A DNA stretch of 55,540 nucleotides from an uncultured Candidatus Poseidoniales archaeon. Lineage in GTDB: Archaea; Thermoplasmatota; Poseidoniia; Poseidoniales; Poseidoniaceae. Shown here piece after piece: positions 46,427 to 55,540 of the stretch (the stretch's first letter is position 1; the number at the start of each line of letters is the position of its first letter). Under the pieces are notes generated by a model. That model searched no databases. It was not told the origin of the DNA and worked only from the letters and a program-made list of their open reading frames with translations. Location of the stretch: positions 1-55,540 of the forward strand of contig CAJJCQ010000016.1 of the NCBI GenBank assembly GCA_905182725.1, read 5' to 3'. Made by a program: the position numbers and the translations under genes.

Positions 46427-49018
46427 TCAATTATCCGATGAAGATTCATCCGAAAGAGGAACATCATCATCACGGTGGGTGACCCGTTTGTTTGATGAGT
46501 CAGGCGATTCAGGGCGCCGAAGAACTTTTTCAACTTCTTTGTGGATCTTTTCGAGCAGTAATGGCCCCCAGCCACGTTTTGCTAAGAGTTGATTTCGAGT
46601 TGGCCGGTCCATGGCCATGACATCTTTCGGTGTTCGAATGCCCATACCTGCCAATTCACGTGCACGAGCACGCCCAATATTTTTGATATTGACCAATTGC
46701 AACAAGTCTGGTTTACAACCGTGACGGATACGTTGCCGTAACATGTCCAGCATCGTAGCAATTTCACCAATAGTTGAGAGATGTTCTTCCGCAAAGACAT
46801 CATCCGTCAAAAGAACCTGTTGACCAGCAGCCAGAAGCCAACCCATGAGGTCAACTCGATAATTGACATCCCCAGGACTTACATCAAGATCGCTTTCGAT
46901 GGTGCGTAAGGTTTCTTCTTCCATCCACTTTTCGAGCATCCATGCTGATTTGACTTTACCAAGTAATCGCTCTTCGAGTGTATCATCTGCAAGTAATTCA
47001 TCTTCGACTGCATTGGTTTTGAGCCAAAGAGAAGAACTCCGCTCCATTTCCGAATTCTTTGCCCAGAGTGGTAAGAAATCCGGTGTTGAAGTTGCTAAAT
47101 GCATCAGGCCAAATTCAGTCACTGAACCGCTTTGACGAACCTTGCGTCGAACTGCTCTTCGTAGGCCAGTTCGTAAGATCGATGCGGAAAGCGGGTCGAG
47201 GTAGAGTTGAGTGATTCGTTCCCCCATCAGGGTTGCTTCATACTCCATTGATGAATGGTCATTGCCGGAAGGAGCCGACCAACCTCCTACCTGAGATAAA
47301 TCAGAAGCAGAAGTGAAGCCCAAAGATGCCTGTGTAAAGGCAGAGGATGATTTTTGTGGTGGATTCTGTTGTGCTCGGCTTGAACGCAATTCAACGCCAC
47401 CGGTCGATTGGGCAATGGATGCCCAAATTGGCATTTCATCGTCCCAGTTCTCTTCTTTGCCGTCACCAACTTGGGCATCAGCACGGCGTTGGGCATAGGC
47501 TTCATCAATTCCTTTTTTGCGAATAAAGCGTTCATCAACTAACCAATTGAGCATCTCATCAAGACGTTCATTGAGCAGTGTTTTAGAAATTGTAGCTCCA
47601 AGGAAAGTGGCTGCAAAGAAATCACCAATCTCACCACGATGACGAAACCCTCCTGTTGCAATGGAGGCCAAAAGATGGACACGTAATGCTGGTTCACTTG
47701 CTAATTTAGACGAAATTGATTCCACGGGTCCAAAGAAATACCGTTCGCTGACATCATCAGCGATGCCCCAGCCATCTGTTCCTTTACACAAGACCCATGC
47801 TTCTCCAAAACTATCGTACTTTGGACGGCCAGCTCTGCCAAGCATCTGTCGTACCTCCATTACAGGAAGTGGACGACTCATTCCATCATCCCAACGCTTG
47901 AGGTCACGAACCAAAACTCTTCGAGCAGGTAAATTCACACCTGCTGCAAGTGTTGGAGTCGCTGTTAATCCAATGAGTAAACCTTCTTTAAAAGCGCCTT
48001 CAATGGCTTTTCGTTGCCCATGGGTCAAGCCTGCATGATGGAATGCAATACCGCCTCGAATTGATTCTGCCAATCGTTCTGCCATTGCTGTTTGACTACG
48101 ACCTTCAAGCGTTGAAGCGAAGTGCTCTAAGCGCTTTAATCGATCTGGGTCTTCCTTTTTAAGTCGCTTTTCAACTCGTTTTGCAAGTTTCAAAGCCTCA
48201 GATTGTGCACTTCGTCGAGTTCCGACAAAAATCAACACTTGTCCATCTTGGTCAATTGTATCATTGACTACAACCCAACTCGGATGGGATTTTGGTCCTT
48301 CAAGGTCACGCGGTGGTTGAAGAACATCTGCTTCGGTCGACATACCTGCCGATTGAACAAGTCGTGGTTCAAGATGAAGGTCATGGAATGTACTGTATTC
48401 TAAAGCAACGGGTCGCCATGAAGAAAGTACAAGATTTGCATCTAACCAAGCGGCGAGTTCTTCACAATTGCCAACCGTAGCAGAAAGAGCGATGATTTGT
48501 GCTTTCGGGCGAAGATACCGTAATCGAGTGAGATTTATTTCGAGGGTCGGGCCACGAGTTGAATCATTCATAAGATGAAATTCATCAGCGACAACAATCG
48601 AGACATTGGCCATCAATTCAGATCGGTTTCGCATCAAGGAATCGAGTTTCTCGGAAGTGCAGACCAGAATATCACAATCGTCAATTTTTTTGGCTTCTCC
48701 TGATGCATCGCCAATGCCAAGACCAACGGTTAATCCGACCGAGCCACCTAAAGCAACCAAATCTTCATGTTTTTCACTTGCCAAGGCTTTGAGAGGAACA
48801 ATATACACTGCTTTTGAACCGGGGTCATCGATCAGTAGACGGCGAATTATTCCAATGTAAGCAACTAACGACTTACCGCTTGCAGTTGGAATTGCAAGTA
48901 ATGTATTGGCACCAGACATCACACTCGGCATTGCCTCCTGTTGAGGAGGGTGGAGTTGTTTGATCCCCCATGTATTGGTTAAGAAATCAAGTGCCTTTGG
49001 AGGCAAATCTAAGGCCAT
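46427..49018 (-). CDS. hel308: Hel308 superfamily 2 DNA helicase
   Basis: AIPTASGKSL; ADEFHLM; TATPTLAAGVNLPARRVLVRDLKRWD; MLGRAGRPKYDSFGEA; C-terminal HhH. Confidence 0.94.
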   Translation of the reverse strand: MALDLPPKALDFLTNTWGIKQLHPPQQEAMPSVMSGANTLLAIPTASGKSLVAYIGIIRRLLIDDPGSKAVYIVPLKALASEKHEDLVALGGSVGLTVGLGIGDASGEAKKIDDCDILVCTSEKLDSLMRNRSELMANVSIVVADEFHLMNDSTRGPTLEINLTRLRYLRPKAQIIALSATVGNCEELAAWLDANLVLSSWRPVALEYSTFHDLHLEPRLVQSAGMSTEADVLQPPRDLEGPKSHPSWVVVNDTIDQDGQVLIFVGTRRSAQSEALKLAKRVEKRLKKEDPDRLKRLEHFASTLEGRSQTAMAERLAESIRGGIAFHHAGLTHGQRKAIEGAFKEGLLIGLTATPTLAAGVNLPARRVLVRDLKRWDDGMSRPLPVMEVRQMLGRAGRPKYDSFGEAWVLCKGTDGWGIADDVSERYFFGPVESISSKLASEPALRVHLLASIATGGFRHRGEIGDFFAATFLGATISKTLLNERLDEMLNWLVDERFIRKKGIDEAYAQRRADAQVGDGKEENWDDEMPIWASIAQSTGGVELRSSRAQQNPPQKSSSAFTQASLGFTSASDLSQVGGWSAPSGNDHSSMEYEATLMGERITQLYLDPLSASILRTGLRRAVRRKVRQSGSVTEFGLMHLATSTPDFLPLWAKNSEMERSSSLWLKTNAVEDELLADDTLEERLLGKVKSAWMLEKWMEEETLRTIESDLDVSPGDVNYRVDLMGWLLAAGQQVLLTDDVFAEEHLSTIGEIATMLDMLRQRIRHGCKPDLLQLVNIKNIGRARARELAGMGIRTPKDVMAMDRPTRNQLLAKRGWGPLLLEKIHKEVEKVLRRPESPDSSNKRVTHRDDDVPLSDESSSDN

Positions 49019-49121
49019 CACAGCCCCCTCGGTCTCCTCCATGGGTTGACAACCGCGCCAACAGTCCAAAAGGACAACGCTTGGAAAGTTTCAATCCGAC
49101 ACCCATAAGACCCCTCTTCCC

Positions 49122-49748
49122 ATGTCCTCACACATGGGCGATGATGTTGAAACAATGGTTGATGAACGACTTTCGGTATTCCAAGACGAACCAGATATGA
49201 ATGACTGGGTGGAAGTTATGTGCGGAGCAGCAATGGCTGTCCTCGGTATTTTTCACCTTGTTCAACCTTGGGAATTCGTCAATCCGGACGTTATGCGTTG
49301 GTTTGCTGCTGCTGTCATCGCAGCCGGTGCAGTTTGGGCTGGACACGGCCTCAAAGACATGGCCGTGAAGGAAATGCGTCGTTCGATTGCCATCCTTGAA
49401 ATGTCACAAAGTGATGATGGTCCAAATCATGGCCTCATTCGAGATGTGCTTCTCAACCCAGATGCATACCGTTCCTTCCTTTTGGAATCCTATGAATCTG
49501 CATGGGAAGATGGAATCATTACAGAAGAAGAATTGGCAGAATTAAAATCCTTCCAAGAGGCTTTGGGCATCACTGATGAAGAGGCTGCAAAGATGAACAT
49601 CGATGCAGTGGTCAAGTCTGCTTCAAAAGATGGAGAAATCTCAGAACGAGAAGAAAAGGATATCAAAGAAGCTGCTGAAATGGCAGGCGTCGATTCTGAT
49701 GAAGTCATTAAAGATGCTAAATCAAAAGCAAAGAAAGGAAAGAAGTGA
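49122..49748 (+). CDS. TM protein with C-terminal TerB-like/acidic helical domain
   Basis: Two TM segments then EDGIITEEELAELKSFQEALGITDEEAAK...SASKDGEISEREEKDIKEAAEMAGV. Confidence 0.55.
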   Translation: MSSHMGDDVETMVDERLSVFQDEPDMNDWVEVMCGAAMAVLGIFHLVQPWEFVNPDVMRWFAAAVIAAGAVWAGHGLKDMAVKEMRRSIAILEMSQSDDGPNHGLIRDVLLNPDAYRSFLLESYESAWEDGIITEEELAELKSFQEALGITDEEAAKMNIDAVVKSASKDGEISEREEKDIKEAAEMAGVDSDEVIKDAKSKAKKGKK

Positions 49749-49751
49749 ACT

Positions 49752-51806
49752 TTAATCCCACTTTGAACTTTCATTGAAGTACCGAGCAGCGAGTGTTCTT
49801 GCTTTTTTCCGTCGTTGGTATTCAGTTCTGCTTGCAAATGCACAGAGAATCATTCCAAGAAGAGTCACAGGTGTAGAATAACCGATGAGACCAGATGCAT
49901 TCTCGATGTTGATCTGTGAAGGGATATCTTTGATATCAAATCCAGGTGAGTCAGTGAAACGGATATCTAAGAGGTCGAAATCACAGTCGCAAAGGCTCAC
50001 GGATATTTGCTTGGGGAAGAGGTTTGCTTGAAGCAGAACCCAATCGTTAGCACTGACTGATGTTGGCCGAGTCGCCCATGCTGGAACACTAATTGAACCT
50101 GATGCTGGAGCTGTAACCATGTCGAAATCAACATGGAAAATTGAAGACTTTGGAGGCTCATCAACGACCATCATTGCTTCGAGCATCAACAAATCCAGCA
50201 GAAGAGTGCGCCCTGCAAACAGAATGAAGCGAACCGTCTGTTGTTCAAGCATGCCTTCATCGGTCGTTTGAACTCCACCACGCGCTACTTGGGAAAAGAT
50301 GGCTTGGTCCATACGCAGTTCTTGTAGTTCTGGAAGAATCAATTGCCAACGACCATCGGGGAGTGGCTGCGCCTCTTCGACGACAAGACGGAGTTGCAAA
50401 TTATCACCGTCTAACATACCCCAAGTCGCACCAAGATGAGTAGCAAGGACCTGTTCTGGAACCCCTGGATAAGAGACGTCCCACAACTGTTGAAGTCGCA
50501 TTTCAATTAAATCATCAACCTGTATTTCAGAATCAGTTTGAACTTCTTCAGCCAAAACCCACATTGGATGGAAGATACCACCCACGAGTAACAAAATCAC
50601 ACCGGGTGAAAAGAGACCAAAACGAAGTACATTTGAGGTCGAATTACGGAGGCTATCAACCACAAATCCAATCAAGACGATAAAGGAAATAAAAAGAAGA
50701 CCAAAGCCAGATTGTGTGAGTGATATTGCTTTATCTTCATCACCTAAAATGGCGGTACCAGCGGGGTAGAATGCATCGCTATCAAATTCGTATGGACTCA
50801 AAGGGCCGATTCCTTCAAATGCGAGTTGTCCTGTCCAAATGTAGGGTTGAAATTTGCCTGCAGTTCCACCAATACAGAAGATATATTCTCCAACGGGTAG
50901 AGCGCGCCAACGATAGGTCATTCGAGTTGAGTCATCATCTTCTTTGATAATCACTTCTGGCGCCTTCGAGAGACGTCCGGAAGGTTGAATCAAATCAGGA
51001 AGACCGTGGCTTTGTTGTATCTCGATTGGAACACTTTCCCATTCTAAGTAGATGTTTAACAATTCATGTTCTCCAATTTCAAAGGTCCAGCAATCTCGAT
51101 CGTTTTCGAGTAAGGCACCATAGTGAATTGTTTCAAAATCGGTCAATCTTGGTTCAAGGTCACTGGATGGCTCATCTGTGTTACGTGAATCCACATCTTC
51201 GGACCATGGGATTTCTAAATTCAAGAAAGATGCTCCACGTAGGTGTAATTCCCATGTCCCTGGCCGATCGAGAATAAATGTCACTCGTAATCGCACGGGG
51301 TCTTCCGGCCATAGTAATCGATCTCCATTCAGATTGAGTTCTGCATTTTCCAAGGTGTAGGGGTTTGAGGTGCCCCCCACCGGTATGATTTCTGCCTCAA
51401 AGTCCCATGTGGTAACGGTTGAACCAAGAATCAAGGAAATTTCAAGTTCAGGCTTATTGGCACCTGAAAGTTCACCGGTAAAACGTAAATCGAGTTCCAT
51501 TGAAGCTAGAATACTCGGGAGTAAGGCCACTTCTTTTTGCCGCGGTTCCATTTCAAATTCAAGCGTAATTGTATCAGGTTGTGCAGGTGATGCAAAGATG
51601 GTATCGGAAATGATTCCTTCACCACTGGCAACTGAAGTCAAGAAGCATTCATCATCTTGTATACAGGATAAAAAAAGTTCTCCGCCATCAACAGACTGGT
51701 TCAAGTTGGCTTGTACTGCAGGCATGAGAAGAGACAACAGCAGTACACTCAGAAGAAGAATCAATGGACGTAACGGTCGTTGTTCACCAACATGATGACA
51801 GCCCAT
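49752..51806 (-). CDS. Large hypothetical membrane/secreted protein
   Basis: 684 aa; signal peptide-like LLLSVLLLSLLMPAVQA, beta-rich ectodomain, internal and C-terminal TMs. Confidence 0.6.
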   Translation of the reverse strand: MGCHHVGEQRPLRPLILLLSVLLLSLLMPAVQANLNQSVDGGELFLSCIQDDECFLTSVASGEGIISDTIFASPAQPDTITLEFEMEPRQKEVALLPSILASMELDLRFTGELSGANKPELEISLILGSTVTTWDFEAEIIPVGGTSNPYTLENAELNLNGDRLLWPEDPVRLRVTFILDRPGTWELHLRGASFLNLEIPWSEDVDSRNTDEPSSDLEPRLTDFETIHYGALLENDRDCWTFEIGEHELLNIYLEWESVPIEIQQSHGLPDLIQPSGRLSKAPEVIIKEDDDSTRMTYRWRALPVGEYIFCIGGTAGKFQPYIWTGQLAFEGIGPLSPYEFDSDAFYPAGTAILGDEDKAISLTQSGFGLLFISFIVLIGFVVDSLRNSTSNVLRFGLFSPGVILLLVGGIFHPMWVLAEEVQTDSEIQVDDLIEMRLQQLWDVSYPGVPEQVLATHLGATWGMLDGDNLQLRLVVEEAQPLPDGRWQLILPELQELRMDQAIFSQVARGGVQTTDEGMLEQQTVRFILFAGRTLLLDLLMLEAMMVVDEPPKSSIFHVDFDMVTAPASGSISVPAWATRPTSVSANDWVLLQANLFPKQISVSLCDCDFDLLDIRFTDSPGFDIKDIPSQINIENASGLIGYSTPVTLLGMILCAFASRTEYQRRKKARTLAARYFNESSKWD

Positions 51807-51850
51807 GAGTTGTCGTATTCACCATCTTCCTTCAATTCAATGGTTTAATG

Positions 51851-52393
51851 CTAAACCAATGCGGGATTTTTCTTATCGACGAGAATCGTATTGCATTTCC
51901 GACATCGGTATCGTTTGCGTGAAGGTTTTTGACGTGGGAATTCTTGTTGGCAATCAGGACAGCACCACAGCCAAATCGCTTTTTCCAAACGTAGATGTTC
52001 TGTAAATTGAATACCTTGCTCTCCGGCTGTCCGACCCGGCCAAGCCGCCTCAAGTTGTCGGAAAAGTGCATTGTGAGCTCGTAATCCGAGTGCATGAATA
52101 TACTCATGGTGTAAGACAAAAGCAGAATATGCCTTCCACCGTTGATTCAACATTTTTGGATGAATATCAATCACTTCGACATCTTCGGGTTGGAGTGAAT
52201 GAAGGTTTACACCTCGTTTCCAACGAGTGACGCCATGACGCTGTGTCGCATTTCTTCGGAGAACACCAAGAGGGATTGAGCGCAAACGCTCAACCTTTGC
52301 ATCAACCCATTCCGGCATATCCCGCATGACTTCTATGACGAAGTCTCGCAACTCATCTAAGAGAAGAATCTGTTCTTTACTTGGTTTCGCCAT
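51851..52393 (-). CDS. SprT-like zinc metalloprotease with C-terminal zinc ribbon
   Basis: VLHHEYIHALGLRAHNALFRQLEAAWPG (HExxH) and CCPDCQQEF...YRCRKCNTIL. Confidence 0.83.
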   Translation of the reverse strand: MAKPSKEQILLLDELRDFVIEVMRDMPEWVDAKVERLRSIPLGVLRRNATQRHGVTRWKRGVNLHSLQPEDVEVIDIHPKMLNQRWKAYSAFVLHHEYIHALGLRAHNALFRQLEAAWPGRTAGEQGIQFTEHLRLEKAIWLWCCPDCQQEFPRQKPSRKRYRCRKCNTILVDKKNPALV

Positions 52394-52401
52394 TGGCAGA
52401 T

Positions 52402-52893
52402 TCAACTCCATCGGTGATAAGCAGGATGACCCTCTTTCACCGCAACAAACAGGCCACTGCCTGTTGCACAGACTTTGCCGTTGGCTTCCAAGAGTAATTC
52501 GACTTCAACTCGGTCATCACTCAATTCTTTGACTTGGCTGGTCACTTTGAGAGAGACGTCTGTTGGTGTAGGACGGCGTAATTTAACCGTATAAGAGGCA
52601 GTGACAGTACAAGGTGGTTCTTCGAGTCCTTGTGCATCCATGAGTGCGACTGCAGCAGTCCAATTCCCATGGCAATCAAGAAGAGTTCCAATTATTCCAC
52701 CGTTAATCATACCGGGAAAGGCTTGATGATGTGGTTCAGGAAGGTATTCCATTGAAAGTCCGTTTTCAATGCGTATGCTGTTGATTTGCAAACCTTGTTG
52801 ATTCGCTGGACCGCAACCAAAACAGATCGAACTTGGAGCGTATTGACGTTGTACACCGACTTCTTCCATGCCCTTGGGCTCACCTCTAAGCAC
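52402..52893 (-). CDS. PaaI-family hotdog thioesterase
   Basis: CFGCGPANQQGLQI; HHQAFPGMINGGIIGTLLDCHGNWTA. Confidence 0.83.
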   Translation of the reverse strand: MLRGEPKGMEEVGVQRQYAPSSICFGCGPANQQGLQINSIRIENGLSMEYLPEPHHQAFPGMINGGIIGTLLDCHGNWTAAVALMDAQGLEEPPCTVTASYTVKLRRPTPTDVSLKVTSQVKELSDDRVEVELLLEANGKVCATGSGLFVAVKEGHPAYHRWS

Positions 52894-52960
52894 TTGTTTT
52901 CTTTGCTTGTTTGTATGAGAATATACGCATTCTTATTGAGTGGTGTTCACTGCCGTCACC

Positions 52961-54292
52961 ATGGCAGCAAAGAAACCGCGGACGAAGTCCAAAACTCGTG
53001 TTGCTCATGAATTGCCAAAACGTAGAAGAAATGCCATTCAAGAAGCAATGGCTGCCCATAAATTAGAAGACCGACCCGAATGGGACCGAAGTGCAGAATG
53101 GACGAACACTCGCTTCTATCGTAAAATCATCAAACCAGGAACAATGCGTACGGTTCATCTCCCACTTTTAGAAACCGACCTCGGGGACTCTTGGCCCATC
53201 CCGGTTACAATTCTTCATGGCATTCGACCAGGCCCAACCATTACGATTCTTGGCGGTGTACATGGTGATGAATTGACTGGACCTTCAACATGCACGCATC
53301 TTCTTTCAAACACATTTACTGATGCAGGAAAACCTCTCGACCCAATGCAGTTGGCGGGAACAATTCGGATTGTACCAATTGTGAATTTACCGGGATACCG
53401 TTCAAAATCAAGATATTTCCCTGATGGTCGTGACTTGAACCGCAATTTCCCTGGTGACATGAAAGGTTCCACTACACGGCGAGTTGCAGCCCAAACCTGG
53501 AAGTATTTGTTTTCAGATGTTGACGCTATTGTCGATTTACACAGTGCCGGAATCGGTCGCTCAAATATGCCACAACTTCGTGCTAATTTAGCACATGCTG
53601 GTTCAAACATTCTCGCAAAAGCCTTTGGAATTGAAATCATACTCGACTCGAAACCGCCTTCTGGCTCGTTGCGTAGAGCAGCCATTGAACAGGATATTCC
53701 AGTCATTACCTACGAAGGTGGAGGGGCAAACTTGCTCGACCATGGGGCGGTCAAAGTGGCTATGCATGGCGTGTTGAATGTACTTCGTTCACTGCGTATG
53801 ATCGATGGCAATCCTCATCGCCCAAGGTTCCGAATGCTTGCAAGTGGCTCACACTGGCTACGTGCAGGAGAAAGTGGATTGTTGGATATGTTTGTCTCGG
53901 CTGGCTCCGTAATGCGAGAAGGGGAAGTCATCGCCACCATCTCAGACCCTGGAACTCCAGGAATTACTGTGGATATTGTCGCACCTGAAGATGGATTATT
54001 GATTGGAGCAGCAACCAATCCTTTCACTGCAGCCGGAATGCCTGTTGGTCATTTCTTACCAATCTCAAAGCATCTCCATTTGTTGAATGACCAAATCGAT
54101 GATAACGGTCGGTTCATCGTATGTGGCTCACAAAACGAACCTGTTTGGCGAGAAGAGAATGATGTTGATGAAGTCGCTGTTGATGGCGAATGGAGTGGCG
54201 GAGTTGTTGACCAAGAATGGACAGTTACAAAGGAAGTCAATATGGAAAAGGGCGATACGTTCACCGATAACGAAGAAGAGGCTGAGGCCTAA
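52961..54292 (+). CDS. Succinylglutamate desuccinylase/aspartoacylase family metallohydrolase
   Basis: ILGGVHGDELTGP; GRDLNRNFPG; IVDLHSAG; ATG at 52961. Confidence 0.88.
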   Translation: MAAKKPRTKSKTRVAHELPKRRRNAIQEAMAAHKLEDRPEWDRSAEWTNTRFYRKIIKPGTMRTVHLPLLETDLGDSWPIPVTILHGIRPGPTITILGGVHGDELTGPSTCTHLLSNTFTDAGKPLDPMQLAGTIRIVPIVNLPGYRSKSRYFPDGRDLNRNFPGDMKGSTTRRVAAQTWKYLFSDVDAIVDLHSAGIGRSNMPQLRANLAHAGSNILAKAFGIEIILDSKPPSGSLRRAAIEQDIPVITYEGGGANLLDHGAVKVAMHGVLNVLRSLRMIDGNPHRPRFRMLASGSHWLRAGESGLLDMFVSAGSVMREGEVIATISDPGTPGITVDIVAPEDGLLIGAATNPFTAAGMPVGHFLPISKHLHLLNDQIDDNGRFIVCGSQNEPVWREENDVDEVAVDGEWSGGVVDQEWTVTKEVNMEKGDTFTDNEEEAEA

Positions 54293-55534
54293 TCAAGCGT
54301 TAAGAAAAGTATCGACTACGTTCTTCACTTCTTGGTCTTCCATATTCCGTCGTTGGCTTTTTGCCACTTCAAAAACATGAGCTACAAGGTCATCTGAATG
54401 TTCATAGCCGTTTTGTTCAAGCCACCAGATGATGTTTGAACGTCCCGCCATATGCCCAATTCGAATGACTTGCTTCAGACCAAAATCTCCAGCAGGAACG
54501 CCGGAGTAGACGCGGTCTGCTAACCAATTGTCACCTTTTCGCATGGCTTTGATCACGGCAGAAGCATGAACACCTGTTCCAGTTTCAAAAGCATCCATTC
54601 CAAAGACAGGATAGTTACGAGGAAGAGGTACTTCGATGTATTCGTTGGCCTTTTTCATGTAGGCATCCAATTGAGTAAGGTCGTTATCAATCACACCGAG
54701 GAGTTTGAGATTGACCAAGGTTTGGTCGAGTGGAGCATTACCTGCCCGTTCTCCAACACCTAACGCAGTTCCGTGAATCACATCGGCTCCGGCTTCAACG
54801 GCGGCGATATTGTTGGCAACACCCAAACCACGGTCTTGGTGACCGTGCCAGTTGACTTCGATTTCTGAACGCTTGTAGCCTGCATCTTTGATGACTTCTT
54901 CATCGATGAATTGCAACAATTTTTTGACGCCGTTTGGAGTGACGTGACCGCAGGTATCACAAATACAGAGGCGACGAACACCCATTTCCATTGCCCGTTG
55001 ATAGATGGCTTTGATATCTTCAGGTTTGGAACGGGTTGTGTCTTCGGTAACGAACATGACTTGAACATCGTTATCAACAGCAAAAGAAACTGCTTTTTCC
55101 ATGGTTGAAAGAAGTTTTTCGATGGTCCATCCTTCCGTGTATTGGCGAATTGGGCTGGTCCCCAAGAAAGCGCTTGCTTGGATTGGAGTACCGTGTTTGG
55201 CTTGTAAATCAACCAAGGGTTCAATATCATTCATGAGTGTTCGAACTGCAGCACCAGGCCGTATTTTGAAATCATTTTCAGTGATGTGAGACATCATTGC
55301 ATCAATGTGTTCCAAATGGTAGGGGCCGGCACCAGGAAGTCCAAGATCGACTTTCTGAATTCCAAGGTTTTCCATGAAGGTGAGTAATTCTATTTTTTCA
55401 TCAATGGTTGGATTACGAGCGCTTGGGCTTTGCAATCCATCCCGAAGTGTTTCATCATCAAACCAAACTCCATGCGGGTGGTTTGCGGGATTTCGGTTGA
55501 GTTCATACTCGACAGTATTCCAATCATAAATCAA
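54293..55534 (-). CDS. DRE-TIM metallolyase, 2-isopropylmalate synthase/HMG-CoA lyase-like
   Basis: DDETLRDGLQSPSARNPTIDEKIELL; VNWHGHQDRGLGVANNIAAVEAGADVIHGTALGVGERAGNAPLDQ. Confidence 0.85.
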   Translation of the reverse strand: MIYDWNTVEYELNRNPANHPHGVWFDDETLRDGLQSPSARNPTIDEKIELLTFMENLGIQKVDLGLPGAGPYHLEHIDAMMSHITENDFKIRPGAAVRTLMNDIEPLVDLQAKHGTPIQASAFLGTSPIRQYTEGWTIEKLLSTMEKAVSFAVDNDVQVMFVTEDTTRSKPEDIKAIYQRAMEMGVRRLCICDTCGHVTPNGVKKLLQFIDEEVIKDAGYKRSEIEVNWHGHQDRGLGVANNIAAVEAGADVIHGTALGVGERAGNAPLDQTLVNLKLLGVIDNDLTQLDAYMKKANEYIEVPLPRNYPVFGMDAFETGTGVHASAVIKAMRKGDNWLADRVYSGVPAGDFGLKQVIRIGHMAGRSNIIWWLEQNGYEHSDDLVAHVFEVAKSQRRNMEDQEVKNVVDTFLNA

Positions 55535-55540
55535 TGAGCG

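Overview
This looks like a gene-dense archaeal chromosomal segment. My inference is a planktonic Euryarchaeota/Thermoplasmatota relative of marine group II (Poseidoniales type): archaeal information-processing genes (L37e, L44e, S27e, aIF2alpha, Nop10, L10e, ABCE1, RPA, Hel308, Cgi121) sit beside bacterial-looking metabolic and repair genes (EtfAB, acyl-CoA dehydrogenase, MutS-MutL). I support about 50 protein-coding genes, including two short ribosomal proteins and one corrected SAMP start not given as such in the ORF track, plus one type II tRNA-Ser(CGA). I saw no CRISPR array, rRNA, transposase or integrase. The best second-look items are: (i) an orphan MCM N-terminal (zinc/OB) protein with no AAA+ domain; (ii) a degenerate ThiI-like gene split by a -1 frame change; (iii) tandem Cas4/RecB-like nucleases with C-terminal OB-like regions; (iv) a Tad-like secretion/pilus operon headed by an unknown small protein and lying directly downstream of the RPA genes; (v) a hydroxymethylbilane-synthase-like protein lacking catalytic signatures; (vi) recurrent Ser/Asp/Glu-rich acidic C-termini on unrelated proteins; (vii) ten convergent gene pairs with almost no spacer; (viii) an L44e that has lost its zinc cysteines. 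All assignments come from reading motifs by eye; no database search was run.
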